Shown here: piece by piece, positions 16,964 to 24,358 of the stretch
How positions within the stretch are numbered: the first letter of the stretch is position 1
How the letters are laid out: every line of letters begins with the position of its first letter
Assembly (NCBI RefSeq): GCF_025950085.1
Contig: NZ_JAPDDS010000011.1
Location: 152,772 to 216,771 of the forward strand
DNA length: 64,000 bases
Direction of reading: 5' to 3'
From: Luteolibacter flavescens
GTDB taxonomy: Bacteria > Verrucomicrobiota > Verrucomicrobiia > Verrucomicrobiales > Akkermansiaceae
The notes under the pieces: model-generated
What the model was told of the DNA's origin: nothing
Database searches by the model: none
The model's input: the letters and a program-made list of their open reading frames with translations, nothing else
Position numbers and translations under genes: made by a program

Positions 16964-17257
16964 TCAAAGCAGGCCGAGTTCCCCGGCGATCCGCTCGATT
17001 AGCGCCCGGACTTCGCCGGCTGGGGAAGCTCTGTTCCATCGGTCGAAGTTTTCCTTCTCCGACGTGTGGAGGTTCCCGATGACCTGTTCCCACCAGTATG
17101 GTGCGTCGGTCACGCGTGCCAGGTCGGAGTCCCCCGACTCGTTGAGCTGCCGCTCGATGTCATCGAACGGGTAGCAGTAGCGCAGGATGAGCTCTCGCTC
17201 CCACCGGTTGATCAGGATGGTGATGGAGGATTCTCCCGGGGGCTTGCGGACTGGCAT
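16964..17257 (-). CDS. Small hypothetical protein, acidic and Trp-rich
   Basis: 97 residues from ATG 17257. The frame opens earlier, but codons upstream look non-coding. Notable stretches are SSITILINRWERELILRYCY and APYWWEQVIGNLHTSEKENF, mostly helical. No family was recognised. It is convergent with fic (11-base gap) and divergent from the DNA ligase gene, so it is an isolated single gene, perhaps acquired separately. Confidence 0.5.
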   Translation of the reverse strand: MPVRKPPGESSITILINRWERELILRYCYPFDDIERQLNESGDSDLARVTDAPYWWEQVIGNLHTSEKENFDRWNRASPAGEVRALIERIAGELGLL

Positions 17258-17346
17258 GCCCTGAAAGCTGCCCCGTCGACCCAATGCGATCAAGTTCGAG
17301 CCCGTGGCCCCTCCATGCCGGCACACCTCAGCATCTCGTCCAATCT

Positions 17347-17363
17347 CCCGCCTCATCGGCGGG
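17347..17363 (+). repeat. Short hairpin upstream of the DNA ligase
   Basis: CCCGCC, five-base loop, GGCGGG. It is followed by CAAACCAACCAACAACC directly before ATG 17389, the same hairpin-plus-leader layout seen upstream of the cassette genes at 5.7-10 kb. Confidence 0.5.
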
Positions 17364-17388
17364 CCAAACCGCAAACCAACCAACAACC

Positions 17389-18447
17389 ATGCCTACAACC
17401 CTGTATTACCGCGAAGGCGGCTCCGACAAAGTCTATCAGGCCGACATCGAACCGGCCGGTGATGGCTTCCAGGTCACCTTCGCCTACGGCCGGCGCGGAG
17501 CCACGCTCCAGACCGGCACCAAGACCCCGAAACCCGTCAGCCGGGCTGAAGCCGAATCGATCGCCGCGAAGCTCATCGCTTCCAAGCTCGCCAAAGGTTA
17601 CACGCCTGCGGAGGACGGCACGCCCTACCACGCCACCAGCAACGAAGGCCGTGACAGCGGAGTCCGCCCGCAACTCCTCAACCCGGTCGAAGAATGCGAG
17701 CTGCCCCGGCTGCTCGGCGACACCCGCCAGGTCCTCCAGGAAAAGCACGACGGCAAGCGGATGCTCGTCCGCAAGCTCGGCAAGGACGTCCACGGCATCA
17801 ACCGCCGCGGGCTCATTGTCGCGCTGCCGCAGCCGATTGCCGAAGCCGCCTTGGGCATCCCCGTCGATCTCCTCATCGACGGCGAGGCCGTGGGAGATGT
17901 CCTCCACGCCTTCGACCTTCTCCAGGTCAAAGGCAACGATGTAAGGGATCGCTCGTACCTCGACCGCTTTGCCGGTCTGCTCCGCCAGCTCGACGCCAAC
18001 AGCGCGATCCGACCGGTCAGCACCGTCGTCGAGCCGAAGGACAAACAGGCGATGTTCGACACCCTCCGCACGACCGGGGCCGAGGGCGTCGTCTTCAAAG
18101 ACATGCACAGCCACTTCAAGCCCGGCCGCCCGAACTCGGGAGGGCCGCATTTGAAGTTCAAGTTCGTCACCACCGCGTCCTTCATCGTCGGAGCGATCAA
18201 CAACCGTCGCAGCGTCGCGCTCGTCCTCCTCGACGGAGACGAACGCGTGCCCGCCGGCAACGTCACCATCCCACCTGATCACGACATCCCGGCACCGGGC
18301 GACACCGTGGAGGTGAGGTTCCTCTACGCCTTCCCCGAAAGCGGCTGCATCTACCAGCCGGTCTATCGCGGAAGGCGCGATGACATCGACCCCGCCGACT
18401 GCCACGTCCGGCAGCTCAATTACAAGGACCAGAGCATCGCCGCCTGA
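17389..18447 (+). CDS. ATP-dependent DNA ligase with N-terminal WGR domain
   Basis: 352 residues from ATG 17389. Residues 1-75 (YYREGGSDKVYQADI, then FAYGRRG) form a WGR domain, known from PARPs and bacterial ligases as a nucleic-acid contact. The ligase core has motif I EKHDGKRM (adenylated Lys), motif III DGEAV, motif IV EGVVFKD and motif V LKFKF, then a short OB-like domain (GDTVEVRFLYAF). It would seal nicks in the element DNA. Leader and flanking hairpins tie it to the cassette run despite the TA and Fic genes between. Confidence 0.88.
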   Translation: MPTTLYYREGGSDKVYQADIEPAGDGFQVTFAYGRRGATLQTGTKTPKPVSRAEAESIAAKLIASKLAKGYTPAEDGTPYHATSNEGRDSGVRPQLLNPVEECELPRLLGDTRQVLQEKHDGKRMLVRKLGKDVHGINRRGLIVALPQPIAEAALGIPVDLLIDGEAVGDVLHAFDLLQVKGNDVRDRSYLDRFAGLLRQLDANSAIRPVSTVVEPKDKQAMFDTLRTTGAEGVVFKDMHSHFKPGRPNSGGPHLKFKFVTTASFIVGAINNRRSVALVLLDGDERVPAGNVTIPPDHDIPAPGDTVEVRFLYAFPESGCIYQPVYRGRRDDIDPADCHVRQLNYKDQSIAA

Positions 18448-18490
18448 ATCCACAACCCACCGCACTTGTAAAGGCACAGCCTTAGCACCC

Positions 18491-18537
18491 GCGGAAAAGG
18501 CCCCGTTCGCAGCACGTCTGCGGCGGGGCCTTTCCGC
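18491..18537 (+). terminator. Long hairpin after the DNA ligase
   Basis: GCGGAAAAGGCCCCG pairs with CGGGGCCTTTCCGC with a single bulged A, and the loop contains a second small stem (CGCAG/CTGCG). There is no T-run. A C/A-rich leader and ATG 18565 follow. Confidence 0.55.
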
Positions 18538-18564
18538 ATCCATCCCCAACCACCGAACAGCCAC

Positions 18565-18834
18565 ATGAATCCAACCCCGCTCAGCCAAGAACCGCCAAGC
18601 CGTCTGGCCTGGCTATTCAAGGCCGCAGAACGCAGCTCACACCGCCGTCCCGGCGACCTGCTGCCCATCGCGTGCCAGCTTCCCGAAACTGCCATGAACG
18701 ACCCGTTCCAACACCTCGCCGGCCTCGACATGTTGAAAGCGTGGCAGGCCAAGTACTTGGCCTTTTCCAAGGGAGAACCACTCGTTCGCCCCGCGCTCGA
18801 AGGCGCCCTATGGAGGACAGCAGAGCGCTCTTTT
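18565..18834 (+). pseudogene. 5' part of a cassette gene, truncated by the PrsW gene region
   Basis: ATG 18565 follows the same hairpin-plus-leader layout as the cassette genes (CAACCACCGAACAGCCAC). About 90 residues look coding, including MNDPFQHLAGLDMLKAWQA and YLAFSKGEPLVRPALEGALW. From 18835 the frame runs antisense through the PrsW gene and loses coding character, although it stays open to 19269. I read this as a gene whose 3' end was lost when the downstream block was joined, marking a boundary between two segments. Confidence 0.4.
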
Positions 18835-20046
18835 TTACATCACTTCCGGGACTTCCTTTTCCGATGCTTCCTGTTGGACGGCAACTGCCTTGGTGACTTG
18901 GGCAATGCCGTCTTGGATCAAAAGCAGCACGAGGATCCAGCCGACCGCTCCAAGTGCGACGAACTTCGCAACGTCTCCCAGGATCGGAAAGGTCAAGCTG
19001 CTGTTCCAGAGCATGTGGAGTCCGATGGAGATGGCCAGAATCCGCAGGACTGGCCACTCAAACAACATCCCAAGTGCGAACCTCCTGCCCCCCATGTGGC
19101 GCCACAGGGCTCCCGCCGCCGCAGCCGTCCAGATGACGTGGGTGAAGGGTGCCAGCAGTCCGCGCATGATCATGGTTCCGAAATCGGTTCCACCAAAGGC
19201 GTCTGCATTCGCGATATAACCCGCCGTCTCAAACGCGGCAAAACCCGCCCCGACGGCCGAGCCAAGTAGCAGCCCGTTCAATGTCCACTGTATGCCAGAC
19301 CACTTTCTGGCCACCGCGACAACGGCCAAGAGCTTCCCGGTTTCCTCGATCGGACCCGCAGCAACAGGACCAAGCCATAGGCCCACGCCAGTGGCATCGA
19401 AAAGGAACAAGCTGAACACGAGTGACAACAGCCCACCAAGGAAGAACAGCTTCAGCACCCGGTAGAAAGAGATGTTCCCGGGAGTGTTGGTCTCCAGAAA
19501 GAAAACCATTACCGAGAAGGGAATCGAAAAGGCCCCCATGAATACCCACCCTGGATAAAGGTTCGGATTCTGAAAGCGGATGATTGCCCAAGTAAAGGCG
19601 AGGGTCACGAGGACGGAGAAGGCAAGCAACCGGACAAACACCCAAGGTGCCGGCCAACCTTGTCCCACCTCGGACAGCGGAGGTGTCGTCCGGCTGGTGC
19701 CGACAGCAAAGCACTCTTCCATTTCCTCGGCGGTACGCTTTCGGAAGATGGATCCGAACACGCCCTTGGCCCGCCCACCGTCGAGCACTTCGAGACCGGC
19801 GGCACTGCTGATCCCACCGGCGACCCTGCTAAGCGTCAAACCGACGAGACTGGTTCCTGATGTACCAGGGGTCGGTGGTGGTGTTTTGAAGTTCGTGAAC
19901 GCGACATGGAAGGGCATCCACTCGTCGCTTCCTTCGCGGATTACTTGGGTATCGGACAAGATCACACCGCACCGATGGAGTTCCGCCATCGACGTTTCCC
20001 CGAGTGGCCCGACGGCAGTTTCCCCGTTCGAGTAGTACCAGTTCAT
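18835..20046 (-). CDS. PrsW-family intramembrane protease with N-terminal GYF-like domain
   Basis: 403 residues. It begins MNWYYSNGETAVGPLG, a GYF_2-type domain that binds proline-rich partners. After a linker there are about eight hydrophobic helices holding the PrsW signature: PIEETGK (EExxK), AFETAGY and late His in FTHVIW and LHMLWN. PrsW proteases cut anti-sigma factors in the membrane in Bacillus. A sigma-like factor lies 3 kb away in the same orientation, so a signalling link is possible (inference). Its start overlaps the stop of the upstream gene by 4 bases. Confidence 0.85.
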   Translation of the reverse strand: MNWYYSNGETAVGPLGETSMAELHRCGVILSDTQVIREGSDEWMPFHVAFTNFKTPPPTPGTSGTSLVGLTLSRVAGGISSAAGLEVLDGGRAKGVFGSIFRKRTAEEMEECFAVGTSRTTPPLSEVGQGWPAPWVFVRLLAFSVLVTLAFTWAIIRFQNPNLYPGWVFMGAFSIPFSVMVFFLETNTPGNISFYRVLKLFFLGGLLSLVFSLFLFDATGVGLWLGPVAAGPIEETGKLLAVVAVARKWSGIQWTLNGLLLGSAVGAGFAAFETAGYIANADAFGGTDFGTMIMRGLLAPFTHVIWTAAAAGALWRHMGGRRFALGMLFEWPVLRILAISIGLHMLWNSSLTFPILGDVAKFVALGAVGWILVLLLIQDGIAQVTKAVAVQQEASEKEVPEVM

Positions 20047-20876
20047 TTTGTGGAGACCATGTTGCTGTCGTAAACAAAGACACTCGGCGCGAACGCGCTG
20101 AAGCCGCCGTCCAACCTATCGTTTATCGATATCGTCAAGGAGCCCTTCGACGCCTTGTATCGTCTGGTTCTATTGCCGACTTCATCCTCGGTTGTCTCGG
20201 TTTTGATCTCCGTTCCAAGAAACCGACCCATGTCCTCTGCCAAGATCTCAACCAGAGCCGTAGGGTAATCGCTTTTGAAGCCGTAATCGAGCTCCACACA
20301 CGCAAGGCGATCATCCTTAAACGAAAGGTGAATCCCCTCGCAAGGCCGGGAAAGTATGCCGTCCAGATCAAGTCGTCCCCCTTTCGCCCCCTCCCCGGAA
20401 AGCACCTCAGATCCGGGCATCACACCCTGTAGGTTCCTTCCGGAACTGAGTTCACTGAAGATCCCACGGGATTTGAGATCCTTCATGATCGTTGCGCACT
20501 CGTCTTTCCTGGCCCCGATGGTGAAGACCCAGATGCGTGCCGGAACTCCAAGCCATCCTCCGCCGCTCCCCGTCGCCGGTGGATTGGCATTCCTCAAACC
20601 CAAGCCGCCACCGTATTTCCAGATCGCCACGCACGTCGCTATGACGACGAGCGCGCACAGCAATCCAATCCGCAGCCGGTTCGATCCTGGCGGCACTGCT
20701 GGGCGGCCCAACCCGGCCTCTGGTGCTCCAAGATCCGACCAGGAATTGGTGACGGCACTTCCGGCAGGCGGAACGAGAATCTCGACGTTGCAGGAAGGGC
20801 AACTCGCGATGACTCCAGCCGCTTCATCGTCAGCCGATACGGAAGCGTGGCATTGGGGACACACAAACTTGATCAT
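20043..20876 (-). CDS. Zinc-ribbon membrane-anchored hypothetical protein
   Basis: 277 residues. An N-terminal zinc ribbon (FVCPQCHAS ... ASCPSCNVEIL) is followed by one transmembrane helix (IGLLCALVVIATCVAIW, about residue 75). A 180-residue extracytoplasmic-like domain of unknown fold follows (RIWVFTIGARKDECATIMKD, then SRPCEGIHLSFKDDRLACVE). It is translationally coupled to the PrsW-type protease downstream, and may be its substrate, sensor or regulator (inference). Confidence 0.65.
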   Translation of the reverse strand: MIKFVCPQCHASVSADDEAAGVIASCPSCNVEILVPPAGSAVTNSWSDLGAPEAGLGRPAVPPGSNRLRIGLLCALVVIATCVAIWKYGGGLGLRNANPPATGSGGGWLGVPARIWVFTIGARKDECATIMKDLKSRGIFSELSSGRNLQGVMPGSEVLSGEGAKGGRLDLDGILSRPCEGIHLSFKDDRLACVELDYGFKSDYPTALVEILAEDMGRFLGTEIKTETTEDEVGNRTRRYKASKGSLTISINDRLDGGFSAFAPSVFVYDSNMVSTK

Positions 20877-20989
20877 GATACTTGGAGAGTGATCAGCCGA
20901 ATTGAAGGCAAGAGCTGAGAGTCCGGCAAGCTACAGACAAAGACGGCCGCGGAAGGGCGCCACTACAAAGGAAACACGCGTGATTCCCA

Positions 20990-21637
20990 TCACTCATCGA
21001 CTTCGTAGCGGACCGGCAACCCCTTCTGCCGGTCTTCCATCCCTTGGACCATAAGCGCATACGCCTTCAGTTCATCACCGGAGGCACGCTCAGCAAGGAT
21101 CCTCGCCACCTCGCCATGGACCGGATCCCGGTATCCCTGCATGTAAAGTTCGTAGGCTGCTCGATTTGCCTTCTGCTTGGAGCTGTAGGTTGAACGGGAA
21201 CTTTCAATCGCACGTTGTGCAAGCGCCCGCTCGCGGAACTCTCGGCCGGCCCGCTCCCGCTCGATCTTCGATCGGATTTTGCTGCCGAGCGCTGGCACTA
21301 AAAGCAGGCTCACAATGGCGATTCCCACTGCCTTCTTGCGTGAACCAACCCATTTCAGAACGGCATCGACATCAACGTTACCCGCCACTCTCGCCATCGT
21401 AGACGGGCTGGTTTCCCTTCGCCGGTCAGGGTCCGTTTGATCGAGACCCAACGCTTCCTTGCGGGCTTGAGATGATCCGATTTTGAAAGTTTCCCCGAAG
21501 GTGCTCCAGTCCGTTGAACCCTCAGCCACGATGGGAGTTACGTCGTCGATCGTGCCGCAGCGGCGCAGGGCATCAATCGCCTCTTGGGGGAGCGGACCCA
21601 CTACGGTTGTACCGTCGCTGCAGTAGTACCAGTTCAT
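20990..21637 (-). CDS. GYF-like domain protein with one transmembrane helix
   Basis: 215 residues from ATG 21637. The frame opens 10 codons earlier, but NWYY starts are typical of the family. The sequence opens NWYYCSDGTTVVGPLPQEA, a GYF_2-like domain similar to the one in the PrsW protein. A hydrophobic segment (AVGIAIVSLLLVPALG) and a long charged helix rich in Arg/Ala (RSTYSSKQKANRAAYELYMQ) follow. It is 113 bases upstream of the zinc-ribbon gene on the same strand and probably belongs to the same functional set. Confidence 0.65.
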   Translation of the reverse strand: MNWYYCSDGTTVVGPLPQEAIDALRRCGTIDDVTPIVAEGSTDWSTFGETFKIGSSQARKEALGLDQTDPDRRRETSPSTMARVAGNVDVDAVLKWVGSRKKAVGIAIVSLLLVPALGSKIRSKIERERAGREFRERALAQRAIESSRSTYSSKQKANRAAYELYMQGYRDPVHGEVARILAERASGDELKAYALMVQGMEDRQKGLPVRYEVDE

Positions 21638-21788
21638 TTTCTCGGAGGGAGGGACAAGTGTGGGCATCGTTGCGGTGCTCCAGCACCGGTAACCACGATC
21701 GACACAAAGCCTGCGAACCGCTCCCTTTTCACACTACCGATGGTGAGGTGTAAAGCCCAGCATTGGACCTCTATGCTTCCCGGCTCAA

Positions 21789-22055
21789 ATGGGGAGTTCC
21801 ACGGTCCAAAACCTGCTGAAGCGCTTGAAGGCGTTGCGCGTCCAGCGGGGCTTGACCCAAGAGCGGTTCGCCGAGTCCGCTGGGATTTCCTACAAATACT
21901 ATCAGGCAGTAGAGGCCGGCCGGAAGCAGGACCTTCGGCTCTCCACCTTGGAGCGCTTGGCGAAGGCACACGGATTGGAACCCTGGGAACTGCTGCGACC
22001 TGGTGGAGAACCCTTGCGGCAAGCAGAGACGGGGAGAAAAAAGCACCTCCGGTAG
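21789..22055 (+). CDS. XRE-family HTH regulator
   Basis: 88 residues. LLKRLKALRVQRGLTQERFA, SAGISYKYYQAVE and LSTLERLAKAHGLEPWELL make a complete Cro/C1-type helix-turn-helix. It is the only plus-strand gene between 18.6 and 26.2 kb and lies head to tail with the GYF-like gene start, so it may repress that operon across the 150-base gap (inference). The Arg/Lys tail after residue 70 has no other domain. Confidence 0.8.
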   Translation: MGSSTVQNLLKRLKALRVQRGLTQERFAESAGISYKYYQAVEAGRKQDLRLSTLERLAKAHGLEPWELLRPGGEPLRQAETGRKKHLR

Positions 22056-22143
22056 TCTCAGACCGGGACGTCATCTGAGGAATTCTCGACCTCTTTGGAC
22101 CACAGGAAGGATCGGTCGTTGCACGGGAGTGCATCCAGACGCC

Positions 22144-22965
22144 TCAGACCAATGGAGCGGAGTAGGACTTCAGTTCCAGCGCTTGGGAAAACGTCCCAAT
22201 TCTGATGCGCCGCTCGGTCAACGAAGGTACCGGGCCGTGGACGACATCGGGAAACCCGTCATGTGTCACTCCATCCAGATCGCGACCGGTGAGATGTTTT
22301 CGCGCACCTCCCCACTGTTTGAAGAAGAATGGCACCCCCGCGTCCAAACAGAGGTCCCGGATCCGCGAAACCCAGCTCTTCTGGATCGGCCGCGCACCGG
22401 GCCCACTCTCGCCGCCAACGATGACCCAATCGATGCCGCTCAAATCAAAGTCCCTCAGGTCCTCCAGCAGTGGCTCCACCGAGAGGAACTTCACGCCAAC
22501 ATTGGCAGCACGGAGCATCTCCAACCTGGGCAGGCCATGCTTCCGGTCTTCCACGCTCACGCCCCACCAGATGTGCTTCATCCGGGCCAGATTCTTCAGT
22601 GGGCCGTCAAGCGACTCCAGAAGGCGCTGAGGCCGCTTGGTGAGCACCTGATAGACGTGCCAATCCGCGGCCTCCATGACCTGGCCAACCAGGCCGATGT
22701 AGTCGTCCGGAACGCCCTCGTGAAAGAGATCGCTCATCGAGTTGACGAAGATCTTCTTTGGCGAAGGCCATCGCAAGGGTGCATCCAGCTTGTCGGGGAC
22801 AAGCCGCAGGTCGAACCCGAACTCGAACGGATGGCCCGGAATTCCCCGCCATCGCTCGGCGAAGGTCTTGGCGTAGCAATTCTTGCAGCCGGGGCTGATC
22901 TTGGTGCAACCCCGAACCGGGTTCCAGGTTGCATTCGTCCACTCGATCTTTGATTGATCGCTCAT
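22144..22965 (-). CDS. DUF5131 (phage Gp37/Gp68) family, radical-SAM-like protein
   Basis: 273 residues. IEWTNATWNPVRGCTKISPG, then CKNCYA, gives the Cys cluster typical of the family. FGFDLRL, IFVNSMSDLFHEGV, VLTKRPQRL, WWGVSVED and VGGESGPGARP follow in the expected order. The family is radical-SAM-like and often sits on phages and islands, sometimes paired with a three-Cys-motif partner protein (TcmP), which I do not see here. Reaction unknown. It is the last gene of a minus-strand run beginning with the kinase. Confidence 0.85.
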   Translation of the reverse strand: MSDQSKIEWTNATWNPVRGCTKISPGCKNCYAKTFAERWRGIPGHPFEFGFDLRLVPDKLDAPLRWPSPKKIFVNSMSDLFHEGVPDDYIGLVGQVMEAADWHVYQVLTKRPQRLLESLDGPLKNLARMKHIWWGVSVEDRKHGLPRLEMLRAANVGVKFLSVEPLLEDLRDFDLSGIDWVIVGGESGPGARPIQKSWVSRIRDLCLDAGVPFFFKQWGGARKHLTGRDLDGVTHDGFPDVVHGPVPSLTERRIRIGTFSQALELKSYSAPLV

Positions 22966-22991
22966 GAAATCATTGGGGGTTTTGTGAATCG

Positions 22992-23192
22992 TCAGCCCTC
23001 GACCTGCGGAGGGTCACCGGGCGCACCTTCCAACCGGCAGCGGACCATCTCTGCAATGCGACCAATCTCCGGACTCGTCGCAGCTAGTTCGTCCGCGTGA
23101 TAGGCGGCTTGGAGTTCCTTATCGAGATCCACCGCTTCTTCGGCGGTGAAGTCGGGGCTGGCGGATCTGGCAATCAAATGGATCAGGTTCAT
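22992..23192 (-). CDS. Small hypothetical protein coupled to the sigma factor
   Basis: 66 residues. Its ATG overlaps the stop of the sigma-factor gene (ATGA), so it is translated with it. The sequence (MNLIHLIARSASPDFTAEEA, then DLDKELQAAYHADELA) is helical and acidic, with no signal peptide. A small protein directly downstream of a sigma factor could be an anti-sigma or accessory factor, but nothing in it proves this. Confidence 0.55.
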   Translation of the reverse strand: MNLIHLIARSASPDFTAEEAVDLDKELQAAYHADELAATSPEIGRIAEMVRCRLEGAPGDPPQVEG

Positions 23193-23815
23193 CGGTAGAA
23201 TTCCTCCTGGTATTCGCTCCGGGCGGCAATCTCCCGGAGCTTGTTCATGGCCTTGTGGATCGTTCGGTCGACCATCGCGCGCTGGATGCCGAGATCGGTC
23301 GCCACCGCCACCGGCGGCTCATGCTTGAGTTTCACCCGCTCGAAGATCTCGAACTGCCGGAGCGGGATCTGGTTTCTCAAGTCCTCAATCAACGTCGCGA
23401 GGAGCGACTGCTGGAACGCGTCTGACTCGGATTCCGACTCATCAGGCAGCTCAGCCTCCACCCCCTCGTGCATAAAGCGCTGATCCAGGGGCCGCTCCTT
23501 CCTCAATTTGTCCACGACACGGGCGTTGGTCAGCTTGCGCAGGAAGGTGCGCAGGCGCCCCTTAGTTGCATCGTAGCCGTATTGGCTCTTGGAAAAGAAA
23601 TTGGCGACAACCATCGCGACCGCATCCTCGACAAATTCGCGGGTCGGCTGCTGGCCGCCGGTGTGCCGTCGGTAGGAGGCACGTGCGATGGCGGCAATCG
23701 GCTCATGGTAGAGTTCGAGAAAGCGCTTCCACGACACCTGCCAACTCGCCCCGCCATCAGGGTCTTTGAGCTGCGTTATCAAATGCAGTGGGGTAGTCGG
23801 GAAAAGGCCGCTCAT
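23189..23815 (-). CDS. RNA polymerase sigma-70-like factor
   Basis: 208 residues. Region 2-like sequence includes FVEDAVAMVVANFF and GRLRTFLRKLTNARVVDKLR. After an acidic linker (ELPDESESESDAF), region 4 has LRQFEIFERVKLKHEPPVAV and IQRAMVDRTIHKAMNKL as its helix-turn-helix. This is the divergent ECF-like type common in Planctomycetota/Verrucomicrobiota. It lies downstream of a Ser/Thr kinase, an association known in those phyla, suggesting phosphorylation-controlled transcription (inference). Confidence 0.8.
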   Translation of the reverse strand: MSGLFPTTPLHLITQLKDPDGGASWQVSWKRFLELYHEPIAAIARASYRRHTGGQQPTREFVEDAVAMVVANFFSKSQYGYDATKGRLRTFLRKLTNARVVDKLRKERPLDQRFMHEGVEAELPDESESESDAFQQSLLATLIEDLRNQIPLRQFEIFERVKLKHEPPVAVATDLGIQRAMVDRTIHKAMNKLREIAARSEYQEEFYR

Positions 23816-23995
23816 CGGAGGTAGATGCTTTGAATGGAATGGGCGTTGCTGGTGCCTGGGATTAGATTCGGTAGCGGGAAATTCTCAAAGGATCATCTGC
23901 CGGCGACCTGGGGCTAGTCGGAGTGCACCAGGTTCGTCACCCGATGTGGCACGGCGCCACAGGATGGCTGGAGCACCGTGCCTCAACAGATTCGC

Positions 23996-24160
23996 TCAGT
24001 TTCCGAACACCCCGTCACCGCCGCATACGGCACACTTCCACTGGCCATTGCCGCCGGACCATCCGGTCCCCTTGCAGCTTTGGCATTTCACTCCTGCAGC
24101 ATAGGCGACCGCTCCCAAGGCGGAAGCGGCCACGACGGCGATCACGATGTACTTTTTCAT
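23996..24160 (-). CDS. Small secreted protein with two CxxCxG(x)G zinc-binding motifs
   Basis: 54 residues from ATG 24160. The signal peptide (KKYIVIAVVAASALGAVAYA) is followed directly by CQSCKGTGWSGG and CAVCGGDGVFG. These are two CxxCxGxG-type repeats like those in the DnaJ zinc finger. The mature part is about 33 residues, little more than one zinc knuckle. It lies between the kinase and sigma genes on the same strand. Role unknown. It may bind a partner through the zinc knuckle. Confidence 0.6.
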   Translation of the reverse strand: MKKYIVIAVVAASALGAVAYAAGVKCQSCKGTGWSGGNGQWKCAVCGGDGVFGN

Positions 24161-24358
24161 CTGAGTGGGACTGATTTTCGGTTGTCTGGTCATGGGCAGC
24201 CCGGAGATCCGGACCGGACGCATTGGCTTCGGAATCCCAGCGATACCTCCCGCTCGGGACATTCCACAGGGTGGACCGGACGGGCACTGAGGTTGGCAGA
24301 CGACTGCATCCACCTGCTGATTCGGTGGTCGTGGGCGAATCTCCCCAGAAAAATGGGA

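Noticed and set aside
16530..17093. Long open frame opposite the Fic gene
   Set aside because: It mirrors the codon pattern of the well-supported Fic gene and shows no domain. High GC makes such antisense frames common here.
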